A stretch of 64,000 bases of DNA from Anaspis maculata (taxonomy: Eukaryota; Arthropoda; Insecta; Coleoptera; Scraptiidae): contig OX421962.1 of assembly GCA_949128115.1 (NCBI GenBank), positions 12,785,262 to 12,849,261 of the forward strand. The letters are read 5' to 3'. Each line of letters opens with the position of its first letter. Within the stretch, counting starts at the first letter, position 1. Shown here piece by piece: positions 35,208-46,189 of the stretch. A model generated the notes under the pieces. The model did not search any database. It saw only the letters and a list, made by a program, of their open reading frames with translations, and had not been told where the DNA came from. Position numbers and translations under genes: made by a program.

Positions 35208-35789
35208 CAGGGTGTTTCAGGGATGATAGCAAAAAATTCAACTGTGGGTTGATCTCGTCAAACTGTGACGAAAACCTATATACCATTTTGCAAAGTTTGA
35301 CCTAATGACGAAGATACAGCCCTCCAAAGTTCACTTTTTTCGAACTTCAAAAATTTATAACTCAGGAACGTTTCGACAAATTTAGCTTTAATTCAGCTAA
35401 AGCTGGTTTGTCATAATTATCTATCAACCTGACAAACTTTGAAAGAATCCAACCAGTGGTGTAGGAGTTATGAGGGTCAATAATTTGGAAGCAACCGGAG
35501 AAAAGTTGACTTAAGGTGACCCCTCATAACTTCTACGCCACTGATTGGATTCTTTCCAAATTTGGCAGGTTGATAGATAATTATGACAAACCAGCTTATG
35601 CTAAATTGAAGCTAAATTTGTTGAAACGTTCCTGAGTGACAAATTTTTGAAATCCGAAAAAAATGAACTTTGGAGGGCTGTATCTTCGTCATTAGGCCGA
35701 ACTTTACAAAATGGTATATAGATTATCGTCATATTTTGACGAGATCTACCCACAGTTAAATTTTTTGCTATCATCCCTGAAACACCCTG
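35208..35789. mobile_element. TA-flanked hairpin element, 582 bp (third layer)
   Basis: CAGGGTGTTTCAGGGATGAT and ATCATCCCTGAAACACCCTG are the ends, TA outside. Arms of about 270 bp (AACTTTGGAGGGCTGTATC, TTGATAGATAATTATGAC and inverses) leave a spacer of only about 40 bp near 35477-35520. Confidence 0.9.
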
Positions 35790-36540
35790 TATAATATACT
35801 GTTATATGCATTCTTTGGTACTGTAAATTTTTACTATTTTGATGATTTCAGAGGGCCTTCAAAACATTTTACAATAAAGCTGTGAGCTGACCACTTTTTT
35901 CGTGTATTAAGTGAAGCTTATAGAGCAAATCCATATTGATATTGGACTCGTGTTAGGTGCTTAGAGTGTCACATATAGGCTAAATCGAAGAAATATGTAA
36001 AATTTCTGATCTGATTTGATTCCCTAAGTACACCCTGTATATGTACAATGTGACGTTTTTGACTTTTCTATATTCGTAATCAACGGTTCAAGAGAAAGAG
36101 TTTAAGACCATCACCGCAACTATAACATGAAGGATTCTCGAGAAATCTCATTTTGAAATTTTTTTGTCACATCGACATTTTAGTTTTTCGAGTCAAGTAG
36201 CCATGGAGCTTTTACGACAATGCCTCTCGCTTCCAGAAGCTCTATCTCAAAAACCATAGGTCGCAGAAAAATCATTTAAAAACTATTCCGTAGGGAATTT
36301 CATTGGTTTCGAAATGACTTCTCACATCTTTTGCTGTCAGACGGCCCAAAATCAAGATATTCGGCAAAATCCACGCTGGTGCACTTCTTCTTGATGATGG
36401 CGACATGTCGCCGACATTTCCGAAAGGGGGGAAATTAGTATGTCGAAATCTAAGCTACACAGATCGTCTTAAGCTAGTTTCCAGCCAGGAAACAATTATT
36501 TCCTTATTGAGCTGATTTTTGCTCCCTGGCGCCTGGGCTA

Positions 36541-37249
36541 TCTCCCTTCTGGATTACTCTGGATACTCACTCTGATGAGCTTCTTTGTGTCGTCATATTA
36601 CTTCCGAAACTCCAGTGGAAACTCTCTCCTGTGTCCTTCATGTGTGTGCTCACTGCTCAGCACGGGCTTCAAACGATATCGAAGACACAAGGGAGCCCAG
36701 TAAAGCTCCATAGCTTGACATAACATGAAAGCAAAGGGGGGCTTACTGGTACTCTGAAAGCCAAAAGGGAGCCCAGTGAAGCTTCATAGCTTGACATAAC
36801 ATAAGGGCAAAGGGGGGCTTACTGGTACTCTGAAAGCCAATAAAAAACTAAGTGGGCTAATTAGAACTCCATACTACACTTGAGGATACAAGGGGGCCCG
36901 ATAGGGCTCCAATTATCACATTAAGGCACGAAAGCACAGGAGGGCTAATAAGAGGTCCAAACTACACTTGCGTACACATGGGGCCAAATAGGGCTCCGTA
37001 TGTCTCATTAAGGCACAAGGGATTTACACTGGGGTTTCCAAACCTGGGGACTAATTGGAACTCTGAAAACCACGAAAAACACTGAGGAGGGCTCATCAGG
37101 GCTTCAAACGACACATGAGGACACGAGGGAGCCCAATAGAGATCCGAATGCTACGGAAAAATGCAAGGCAGTAAGGCTTCAAACGATACTGAAGACACAA
37201 GGGGGCCCAATGGAGCTTTACATAACAATGAACGGAAAAGGGGGCCCAC
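36541..37249. repeat. GGGCTC / GGACACAAGGGGGCCC minisatellite (first block)
   Basis: After a unique lead (TTCTGGATTACTCTGGATA) a loose 40-60 bp unit repeats: AAGGGGGCCC, AATAGGGCTCC, then ACATGAGGACACA. Copies differ by indels. The same family occurs in reverse at 51930-53220 and 58590-59010. Confidence 0.85.
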
Positions 37250-37560
37250 TAATGGTCGGATAACAAAATATCCCAGCCAAAAATATCCCGGCAATAATAT
37301 CCCAGCCAAAAAAAAACCACCCAAAAACATCCTGGTGGCAAAATTTCCCAATCTGAAAATATCGTAAGGAGAGATAACAGCTCTTCAGCCACCGGATCTA
37401 GGAAAAAACGTCCCCCGCAAAACGTCCCTGGAAAAAATGTTCCCCACAATACGTCCCGTAGAAATTACGTCCCTGGAAAAAAAAAACGTCCCAAGGAAAA
37501 GACGTCCTCTGGAAAAAAGTCCCCCGGAAGAAACGTCCCTGAAAAAATACGTCTCTCTTC
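37250..37560. repeat. Second copy of the phrase arrays; empty site
   Basis: This repeats the structure of 33900-34369 (AATATCCCAGCC array, GAGATAACAGCTCTTCAGCC linker, ACGTCCC array) and then passes directly into CTCTTCTGGATTACTC, the sequence found after the 2.17-kb element at 36541. It is therefore the unoccupied relative of that insertion site. Confidence 0.9.
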
Positions 37561-38090
37561 TGGATTACTCTGGATATTCACTCTGATGAGCTTCTTTGTG
37601 CCATCATATTAGGGCAGGCCCAATAGGGCTCTGCATGTCTCATGAAGGCACAAGGGATTCATACTAAGGTTTCTGAGTCTGGAGGCTTACCTCGGGGCTT
37701 CCTGGAACTCTGAGTGCCACGAAAAAACACAGGGGGCTCATTAGGGCTCCAAACGATACATGAGGACACAAGGGGGTCCAATAGAAATCCAAATGCTACC
37801 AAAAAATGCAAGGCAGTAAGTCTTCGAACGATACTGAACACACAAGGGGGCCCATTGGAGCTTTACATAACAATGAAGGAAAAAAGGGGGCTTACTGGTA
37901 CTCTGGAAGCCAATAAAAACATAAGTGGGCCAATTAGGCTCCATCTCGGGCTGTGAACTACACTTGAGGACACAAGGGGACCCGATAGGGCTCCGAATAT
38001 CACATTAAGACACAAGGCGCTCACTTATGCTCCGAAAGTCTCGGAAAGATGTAAGGGGGCTCAGCAGAGCTCCGAAAGGCTTCTTCTTGA
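37561..38090. repeat. GGGCTC minisatellite (second block)
   Basis: This starts with the same TTCTGGATTACTCTGGATA lead as 36545 and continues with the same unit family. Blocks one and two are thus one composite element duplicated in tandem. Confidence 0.85.
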
Positions 38091-38691
38091 CCATTTGTAC
38101 TTGAATGGCCGTTATCAAGTAACAGACAAACCAGCTTAGGTTACTCATTGTTTTGATTCCTGTAGTTTTTGGTTACGAAAAAGTTAAGGTGATCAAGAAG
38201 CTGTTTTACCTTGCCAAACATGCAGTTGTAATTGGGTTTGCTCATCCAGTTCTTGATTAGGACAAGCAAGGAAAAACTTCAATTCAGGGTGAATGACCCC
38301 CTTGAGAGAGAGTTGATTTTTGCCAAATTCTTCTCCTGAACAGGCTTTGAAGGCGGTTTCAGATTTAAGACACCTTTGGTTTGGTTGAATGTTTGTTTTG
38401 AGTTCATTCTGATCCTTGGGTCTCTTATCATAAGTTCCATTTCAATATGTGTTGGCTCCAAATTTTGAAAATCGATCAACGAGGAATAAAGTTATCACTG
38501 AAAAACTAGAACGGTGATTTTTGTGATCACCCTATAAATGAAGAAAATAGGCTGAAAATTGAAACACTACTCTGTACTTTGAGGCCCACTTCCCAAGTTT
38601 GTAGTTTTAATCCGAGAATAAAAATTTTCTTTCACACGGTTTCTTGACGGTTTAGAAATACGTCTCGTTTTAGGATCCAACGGCTAGTTTA
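38091..38691. other. No gene seen
   Basis: Unique AT-rich sequence between the minisatellite and the next MITE. Confidence 0.4.
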
Positions 38692-38803
38692 GGCTCGATA
38701 CCAAGTTGGGGCTGGGACCGCCGTAAGTGCGGTTACCATAGCAACGGCGGATACCAACCAATCAGACCGCTGTATTTGGCGAGTTACGCCGTCCCAAACT
38801 TTG
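38692..38803. mobile_element. MITE GGCTCGATACC, left part (interrupted)
   Basis: Starts GGCTCGATACCAAGTTGGGG after TTA and matches the intact MITE at 45363-45498 (reverse orientation) up to CCCAAACTTTG, where the 6.4-kb element begins. The missing end is found at 45216-45250, followed by TTA. Confidence 0.9.
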
Positions 38804-39925
38804 GGTGCGTTAAGTTGGCCCCCTCATCTTCGAATTTCGAAAATTCGACTGCGGCATCGTAAAATGCTCGCAAGATGCTGGCGAATGCTGTATTTTTTTT
38901 CAAAAATGCTCGGCCCGATTCGCCAAAAAAACAAATTTCATTTAGGGGGCCAACTCAACGGTAGCCCCCCCACTTTCGAGTTTTGGAAATTTCACGACGG
39001 CATCGTGAAATGCTCGTGAAATGCTGGCGAATGCTGTATTATTTTCGCAAAATGCTGGGCCCAAATCGACACAAAAGCCCTTCGAATTTGAGGGGCCAGC
39101 TTAACGATAGCCCCCCCACTTTCGAATTTTGGAAATTTCACGACGGCATCGTGAAATGCTCGTGAAATGCTGGCGAATGCTGTATTTTTTCGCAAAATGC
39201 TGGGCCCAAATCGACACAAAAGTCCTTCGAAGTTGTGGGGCCAACTTAACGCTAGCCCCCCACTTTCGAATTTTGGAAATCTCACGACGGCATGTTGAAA
39301 TGCTCGCGAAATGCTGGCGAATGCTGTATTTTTTTCGAAAATATTTTTTCGAAAAATGCTCAGCCCGATTCGCAAAAAAAATATTTTAGGGGCCAACTCA
39401 ACGGTAGCCCCTCCAAATTCGAGTTTTCAAAATTTTACGACGGCATCGTGAGATGCTCGCGAAGTGCTGGCGAATGCTGTACTTTTTCCCAAATATGCTG
39501 GGCCCAAATCGACATAAAAGCTCTTTGAAGTTGGGGGCGTCAGCTTCACGCTAGCCCCCCACTTTCGAATTTTGGCAATCTCACGACGACATCTTGAAAT
39601 GCTGGCGAAATGCTGGCGAATGCTGTATTAATTTCAAAAAATGCTCAGCCCGATTCACAAGAAAAATTATTTGGGGGGCCAACTCAACGGTAGCCCCCTC
39701 ACTTTCGAATTTCGGAAATTTCACCACGGCATCGTGAAATGCTTGTGAAAAGCCGGGGAATGCTGTATTTTTTTCGAAAAATGCTGGGCCTCAATCGACA
39801 CAAAGGTCCTTTGAAGTTGAGGGGTCAACTTGAAGCTAGCCCCCCACTTTTGAGTTATGGGAATTTCACGACGGCATAGCGAAACTCTGGCGAATGCTGT
39901 ATTTATTCCAAAATATGCTCTACCC
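38804..39925. repeat. 146-bp satellite, left arm
   Basis: Units begin GGCCAACTCAACGGTAGCCC or GGCCAACTTAACGCTAGCCC at about 38951, 39097, 39242, 39394, 39541, 39680 and 39826. Two subtypes alternate: one with GCCCGATTCGC, one with GGGCCCAAATCGACA. All share ATGCTGGCGAATGCTGTAT. Confidence 0.9.
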
Positions 39926-40225
39926 TGTTCATCACGATTTCCCATCCTGTTATTCCTGTGCGATGTAGACGGTCCTGTTTAGATAACGGTTAATGACTGT
40001 TTGAAATATGGTCTGTTTCCTAATCATTCAATAACGATAAGCGCAAGTGAGGCACAACCACCAACTGGAGGTGAGAATAATCAGTTCAAATGGCAAAATT
40101 GAACCTAGACTTTTAATCTAAATGTTATATCAAATTGTTAATTTCCTTAAAAGGACGGAGTCAAATTGGTAAAATAAGGCGTTGCGAAATCAATCGCTGT
40201 GGGTTCATTCCCTGACATAAATCCA
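39926..40225. other. Unique interior, no gene
   Basis: Nothing recognised. Confidence 0.4.
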
Positions 40226-40413
40226 CCATTCAGGTCTCTTTCGAAAGCTACAAGGATGTACTTTGGTTTAAGCCCATTAAATTTTTCGAAATCCAAAAAA
40301 AAATCAAAATTTCAATTCAAATTTCGAAATTGAAAAATTTCTTCGAATTTTGGAAATGTCTATCGGCTCAGACCAAAGTACATCCTTGTAGCTTTCCAAC
40401 GAGACCTGAATGG
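40226..40413. mobile_element. Palindromic MITE, 188 bp
   Basis: CCATTCAGGTCTCTTTCG with TACAAGGATGTACTTTGG at the left is inverted at the right (CCAAAGTACATCCTTGTAG, GAGACCTGAATGG). Confidence 0.78.
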
Positions 40414-40428
40414 TAAGTTTCTGTCGAG

Positions 40429-41291
40429 CAGTGGCGTACCTATCTAGGGTAAATTGCGCCCAGGGCAAAACAGGAAAATTGCGCTCCTGGATTAGGCTTT
40501 TTTCAGAATTCAGGCGGGCCAACGACAAATAAGGCCTCCCATTAGGCTTTATCTGGATCAGATGAGAAAGTCGAATTTTTTTATTTTTGTGAAGAGAGTA
40601 CGAGTACCTTTTTATTTTGTTAAATGGCAACTTCACTAAGAGAAAGCAGCAACCACTACGAATTGTTGAAAAGTCGAAAGTTGATAGTCCGTTTGGATGT
40701 ATTGGTTTCGGTTTTTTCCCTGTTTCTCTTTCCCATTTCGCTTGTCAATTATTGCTCACACAAATTATGCCTAACCTCGTGCCCAACAGTTCAAATATTT
40801 ACATCATTTCATTTTTTCATTTTTCATTTTTTACATTTTTATCTTTTCCTCTCATTTTCGCCCTGAGGATCAAAGTGCGCCCATAGCACATGCCCCATTT
40901 GCCTCCGCGTAGATACGCCTCTGGCAGTGGCGTATCTAGGTTGAATTGCACCTAAGGCAAAACATTAAAAGCGCGCCCCTGAATTAAAGACCTTCAAAAA
41001 TGCACCGCAGGCGGTTTTTTTCAAAATTGTGGTGGGCCGACGACAAATTGGGCCCCTGTATTGGCTATACTATCTGGGTCGGATGAAAAAGTCGAAAGTT
41101 GATCGTCTGTTTGGATGTATTGGTTTTGTTTTTTTTCCCTCTTTCTCTGTTCCCATTTCGCTCGTCAATTATTGCTCACACGAATTGCGCCAAACAGTTC
41201 AAATATCTACATTATTTCATTCTTTTATTTTTTACATTTGTATCTTTTCCTCTCATTTGCGCCCTGAGAATCAAAGTGCGCCCATAGCGCG
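40429..41291. mobile_element. hAT-like dimer with CAGTGGCGTA ends
   Basis: The first copy starts CAGTGGCGTACCTATCTAGG and ends GTAGATACGCCTCTG at 40923. A second begins CAGTGGCGTATCTAGG at 40925 and lacks a clear right end. They share TGTTTGGATGTATTGG, ATTATTGCTCACAC and ATCAAAGTGCGCCCATAGC. Hydrophobic frames here are by-products of T-rich sequence. Confidence 0.75.
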
Positions 41292-42654
41292 TGAAAACTA
41301 CTAGTCGGATTTCGGATCTGAAAAAGAGTTATACTAAAATTTTAATTCTATTTGATGCACTAGTGAAAAAAAAAATTGAAAAAAATTTCCGATTTTTTTT
41401 TTAATTTCACAATTGAATATTGATTTTTTTGAACACACTACCAATCTGACTGACGCACATAACTGACGTAGCTCACGTGCCCCGTGGCAGATAACGCACA
41501 TCTGACTGACGTTGCCCCGGATCAGCTGTTCACGACGGAGCTGCGTGACGTCAGTGGAAATGGTCTATTATTGCCCAGTTGCTTATTACACTGCTGGGAT
41601 TTTCTACGGGACTGAAGATACAGTCTAATCCACGCATTAACTGTGTCATCGATAGAAGTATTGTTAACCGCGGACTATAATAGAATATTGTTCAACAAGC
41701 AGGTAATGATTGCTTCTCACTCATGAAGATTCTGTTTGCCGACACGAGCCTTGGTGAGTATCGTAAAGCATCCAAATGAGTGATGCGTGCATTATTCAAT
41801 AGGATTGGATAAAATATTGTACGATGATACCGGAGGGGGATGGCTTGCGCTTGCACGTGGCGGCGCGCGATTAACTTCAAAGGGAAATTTCCAAAAGTGA
41901 TTTCGGTCGATACTATTGATGATTTTTGAATTTTGAAAAAAGGTTGATATACAATATCCACCACAGAATGAAATGACTACCTTAAATTTTCAATTTTTCC
42001 GAAAAATGAAAAAAAAAACGAGAAAAAAAACAAATTTAAAAAAAAAAGAAGTTTGACCACAGATCAAATAATTACATTTTCTAAATATAAAAACCTTTAA
42101 ATTTTAAAAATCGGTCAATTTGATGAGTTTTGAAAATGTTAATAGTTTCCGCTCCATCTCGCGTCTCAGAAACACATTATTTTACCGTCCCCTTTAGCCT
42201 TAAGTTATCAGTTATTGAGAATTTAGTACAGTTGTCGACCAGTTCCAATAGATTAGTTCCTCGTATCCGACCCTAGTGCCCTAATAAGTAGTACCTACCT
42301 ACGACTATTTTTTTTGGTGATAGACTGATAAAAGTAATCCGGCGAAGCATTCATTTCATAAATTCTACAATACCTACATTCTACACAGTATGAAATCGAT
42401 TGACTAAATAATTATTACTTTTCTCAAATAATAGTAAATATTACACTTAGCTAAAAGAAACACCATAATTAGGCAGTAAATGCTACTAAACCCACCTGAA
42501 GTTTTTACAAAGAATGAATGCCTCAAAAATTTGATTTAAGAAGAATTTAAAAGTAGAAAGACCGTTACAAGTGGCGGCTCTTGAATTATCAACCGTTCGT
42601 AGTAGGTACCTACTGTAACGTGAGGTCTTTATTTTGACATAGGACGGCGTCGTA
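41292..42654. other. Interior of the foldback-like element, no gene
   Basis: AT-rich. A GACTGACG(C/T) word is repeated around 41448-41530. No transposase-like frame. Confidence 0.4.
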
Positions 42655-43110
42655 CAGTGGGCCGATAGCTCAGTTTAGCGTGACGATATATCCGGCATTT
42701 CTGGGGCCTTATTTCTAGAGGGGAACGATCACCGGGCGGTCGCGGTACAGCCAATCACAGCCTTGGTTGCCTAGCAACTTCACATGTGAACGGATCCCAT
42801 CCTTTCTACATAGAAATAGGGCCCCTGGTCTATGGCCCCTGGGTGTTCGGGGGTCTAGGCTCGAATCCCGCCTAGGATATATATTTTTTTTTTCTGGAAG
42901 ATTTTTTTGGAAGTATTGTTATTTATTCTTAAAGTACTCATCATAACTCATGCACTTCTCAGATTTCACTCGATTATCATAAAGAATTGAAAAAATATAG
43001 CAAGAATAATGAGTGATGCAACTTTTCTTGAAAAATTCATTTTTCCCAAAACCGCAAGTACATGCAAATGGGAATGACAACATTAGAAAGAAGAACCTTT
43101 CTTCTATATA
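42655..43110 (+). mobile_element. tRNA-headed SINE, forward copy, split by a MITE
   Basis: ATAGCTCAGTTTAGCG fits an A box and GTCTAGGCTCGAATCCC a B box; between them lies a 123-bp palindromic MITE (42703-42825). The body (TTTTTTCTGGAAGATTTTTTT onward, including GCACTTCTCAGATTTCACTCG) is the inverse of 43340-43640. The SINE head is not a functional tRNA. Confidence 0.65.
42703..42825. mobile_element. 123-bp MITE, GGGGCCTTATTTCTA ends
   Basis: GGGGCCTTATTTCTA pairs with TAGAAATAGGGCCCC. The reverse SINE copy reads GGCATTTCTGGGTGTTCGG without interruption, which shows the empty state. Confidence 0.8.
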
Positions 43111-43339
43111 AAATGACTGTTCACTTTGTGTTTCTTTTTGTTCTTCATGTGATTAATTTTTTTTCCAAAGTTGTGTTTCAATGCATTGTTGTATTTGTTC
43201 AAGTTGCTGTATTTTTTTATAATTGATAATCGAGTGAAACTAGGTAAGTTTATGGACTATGATAATTGCTTTGAGAATAAGTTGGAATAACTCCTCAGTT
43301 ACCTTCAAAGAAAAGAAAAAGAAAAAAGTTGCAGGGACT

Positions 43340-43728
43340 GAGATTAGAACCACAACTTTGGGAAAAAAAAATCACATGAAGAACAAAAAGAAACACAAAG
43401 TGAACAGCCACTCTATATAGAAGAAAGATTCTTCTTTTTAATGTTGCCATTCCCGTTTGCATCTACTTGCGGTTTTGGGAAAAATCAATTTTTCAAGAAA
43501 AGTTGCATCACTCATTATTTTTGCTATATTTTTTTCATTCTTCATGATAATCGAGTAAAATCTGAGAAGTGCATGAGTTATGATGAGTACTTTAAAAATA
43601 AATAACAATACTCCCAAAAAAATCTTCCAGAAAAAAAAAATGAAAATATCCTAGGTGGGATTCGAACCTAGACCCCCGAACACCCAGAAATGCCGGTTAT
43701 TTCGCCACCGTGCGTCGGCGTCGGTCTA
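43340..43728 (-). mobile_element. tRNA-headed SINE, reverse copy
   Basis: On the minus strand it reads GGTGGCGAAATAACCGGC (A-box-like), then GTCTAGGTTCGAATCCCACC with a perfect B-box core, then the same body as the forward copy. The two copies face each other around 43110-43340, where GATTAGAACCACAACTT may be a third, decayed B box. Confidence 0.65.
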
Positions 43729-43933
43729 AAGGGCGCAGTATACAGACAGGGCGCGTCACGGGCAAGATTTTTTTCAATTTTATATGTCATGTGGACCTCT
43801 TGCAGAACCCGGACCCAGGGATGAACTCTCGTGCTAGTGGTTTAGAAAGCGCCCCCTCGGATCAGAAGTCGATTTTAAAGTCCTCGTAAAATAGAACGGA
43901 AGCAGTTAGTATGGGTTTTGTCTAATTTTCTCA

Positions 43934-44168
43934 ACCTGGGTTGCACCAACGCTCAATTAATATAATGATTGAAATTTCTTTTGTTCAGTACCTACTCGTT
44001 GGTGAATACAAAAAATTCTGATTTCACAAAAGAGAATGATCCAATAATTAATTAGCTAGAGATTTCATGCAATTCTCATGGTCAATCTATTAGGATTGAC
44101 CAGAATGAAATCAATTCAATCTCGTATTAGCGTTAATTGCGTATTAATTTTTTGGTGCAACCCAGGGT
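43934..44168. mobile_element. 235-bp MITE, CCTGGGTTGCACCA ends
   Basis: ACCTGGGTTGCACCAACG and TTTTGGTGCAACCCAGGGT are the ends. The interior has imperfect AATTAAT-rich symmetry. It is non-coding. Confidence 0.8.
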
Positions 44169-44295
44169 CAAAAATTAAATATAATGTGAAAAATTCTCAA
44201 CAGTTGAACTACCCATGATTATATTCTCGATACTTATTTTTAATGAATGTATGTAATATGTATAGGTAGGTAGGTACTATACTCTGTCTATTATG

Positions 44296-45215
44296 ATTTC
44301 CAAAATTCGAAAGTGGGGTCTAGCGTTAAGCTGGCCCCCCCAACTTCGAAGAGCTTTTATGTCGATTTGGGCCCAGCATATTTGGAAAAAAATACCGCAT
44401 TCGCCAGCATTTCGCGAGCATTTCACGATGCCGTCATGAAATTTTGGAAAACTCGAATGTGGAGGGGCTACCGATGAGTTGGCCCCCTAAATATATTTTT
44501 TTGCGAATCGGGCTGAGCATTTTTCGAGAAAAATACAGCGTTCGCCAGCATTTCGCAAGCATTTCGCAAGCATTTCAAGATGCCGTCGTGAGATTTCCAA
44601 AATTCTAAAGTGGGGGGCTAACGTTAAGTTGGCCCCCCCAACTTCGAAGGACTTTCGTGTCGACTTGGGCCCAGCATTTTGCGAAAAAAATACAGCATTC
44701 GCCAGCATTTCACGAGCATTTCACGATGCCGTCGTGAAATTTTCAAAATTCGAAAGTGGGGGGCTATCGTTAAGCTGGCCCCCCAAGTTCGAAGGGCTTT
44801 TGTGTCGATTTGGGCCCAGCATTTTGCGAAAAAAATACAGCATTCGCCAGCATTTCACGAGCATTTCACGATGCCGTCGTGAAATTTCCAAAATTCGAAA
44901 GTGGGGGGCTATCGTTAAGCTGGCCCCTCAAGTTCGAAGGGCTTTTGTGTCGATTTGGGCCCAGCATTTTAAAAAAAAAAAACAGCATTCGTCAGCATTT
45001 CGCTAGCATTTCACGATGCCGTCGTGAAATTTCCAAAACTCGAAAGTGGGGGGGCTACCGTTGAGTTGGCCCCCCAAATAAAAATTGTTTATTTGGCGAA
45101 TCGGGCCTAGCATTTTTGAAGAAAAATACAGCATTCGCCAGCATTTTGCGAGCATTTTACGATGCCGCAGTCGAATTTTCGAAATTCGAAAATGAGGGGG
45201 CCAACTTAACGCACC
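44296..45215. repeat. 146-bp satellite, right arm
   Basis: About six units of the same satellite as 38804-39925, inverted. The outermost 200 bp of the two arms look nearly identical, much closer than neighbouring units are to each other, which suggests recent insertion or arm-to-arm conversion. Confidence 0.88.
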
Positions 45216-45250
45216 CCCAAACTTTGCGCCTGCAACTTGGTATCGAGCCC
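45216..45250. mobile_element. MITE GGCTCGATACC, right part (interrupted)
   Basis: CCCAAACTTTGCGCCTGCAAC to GGTATCGAGCCC closes the MITE begun at 38692. TTA on both outer sides gives a 3-bp duplication as in PIF/Harbinger elements. Confidence 0.88.
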
Positions 45251-45362
45251 TTATTGAGGGCTGAATTTCAAGTTAGCGGCGCAACTTACGCCACTCATTC
45301 ACGGCATCGATAAGCCAATCATCGCGTCAGATTTTGTTATGTTGCCATAGTGGCCGGACTTA

Positions 45363-45498
45363 GGGCTCGATACCAAGTTGCAGGCGCAAAGTTTGGGACG
45401 GCGTAACTCGCCAAATACAGCGGCCTGATTGGTTGGTATCCGCCGTTGCTATGGTAACCGCACTTACGGCGGTCTCAGCCCCAACTTGGTATCGAGCC
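45363..45498. mobile_element. MITE GGGCTCGATACC, intact copy, 136 bp
   Basis: A complete copy in reverse orientation, containing GCAAAGTTTGGGACGGCG uninterrupted. It is the empty-site reference for the 6.4-kb insertion. A further copy is at 53326-53450. Confidence 0.9.
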
Positions 45499-46189
45499 GT
45501 GGGCTACATTTGCGCGGGCGGATCTCCGACTTGAAATCTAACCCTTAGAGCGACATTGCCAAAACTCAGCGACATCGCCGATGTCCGCGATTATTTTTCA
45601 GATAATCTTAGAGCAATAACAGTATCTCCTATCCGAGCAAACTCTGATTATCACAAAGAGATATCCCTGAGAATCGATAACACTGAAGATTACAGAATGT
45701 TTTCAGTAAAGCGTCGACTCCATCTACCAGCTTTGTAATGCGGCGGTAATCTTCGAGGATCACAGGGCCAAATTCTCGCGAAAATCGCACAGTAATAACT
45801 ATGACCCCGATGATCGTTCGTTAAGTAATATTTCCGACGAATGTGGAGCTATTTTGAGTTTGAGAGAAAGGTAGATAGATGGATTTATAATTTATTGATG
45901 TTTTGCATCTACATGTGCTTACAGACCTCACGGATTCATGAATAAATAACAAATATGAAATAGTGATACGTTATGTAAAACTAAAAACACAGATAATCAT
46001 GAAATCAGACCAACATCTCAGAATTTAAGCATTGATGCAAAATATCTTCAATTCTTCTCATGAAGATTTATATTATTCAGATTCATACAAAAACTGAGAG
46101 AAAGTTGTCAAACTTGAGGAACCAGAAATTTGGTTCATTCTGACATTTTTTTTAAACTAAAGTAAGGGACAGTAACATAATTTTTATAT
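45499..46189. other. No gene; degenerate GAGCGACAT-type words
   Basis: Short phrases such as GAGCGACAT and GAGGATCACAGGG link this stretch with the array at 46870-47345. Nothing else was recognised. Confidence 0.35.

Larger units (their letters stand above)
34862..36037. mobile_element. TA-flanked hairpin element (second layer)
   Basis: CAGGGTGTACTACGGGAATC at the left pairs with GATTCCCTAAGTACACCCTG at the right, TA outside. Arms include CGAAGAAATATGT, GGACTCGTG and their inverses. The axis, near 35450, coincides with that of the outer element. Confidence 0.88.
34370..36540. mobile_element. 2.17-kb hairpin element, TAGCCCAGGCGCC ends, 3-bp TSD TCT
   Basis: TAGCCCAGGCGCCAGGGA and CTCCCTGGCGCCTGGGCTA are the termini, with TCT on both sides (34367-34369, 36541-36543). 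The paralogous stretch at 37250-37610 reads straight through the site with a single TCT (37552-37554), proving the boundaries. Arms of about 490 bp belong to this layer (words GATCTGTGTAGCTTAG, GTGCACCAGCGTGG and their inverses); the centre is occupied by further palindromes. No protein is encoded. Confidence 0.92.
38804..45215. mobile_element. 6.4-kb foldback-like element with satellite arms
   Basis: GGTGCGTTAAGTTGGCCCCC at the left and GGGGGCCAACTTAACGCACC at the right are the termini. The 11-mer CCCAAACTTTG is repeated immediately outside both (38793-38803, 45216-45226), inside the interrupted MITE. Arms of 1.12 kb (to about 39925) and 0.92 kb (from about 44296) are each built of 146-bp tandem units, in opposite orientation. 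Long tandem-repeat arms and a roughly 9-bp duplication recall Drosophila Foldback and some MULEs. The 4.4-kb interior has no transposase and is filled with other elements, so the copy is non-autonomous. Confidence 0.88.

Noticed and set aside
38800..39530. Overlapping frames reading EISRRHREMLVKCWRMLYFF
   Set aside because: Translations of the 146-bp satellite; identical peptides appear wherever the unit occurs, on either arm.
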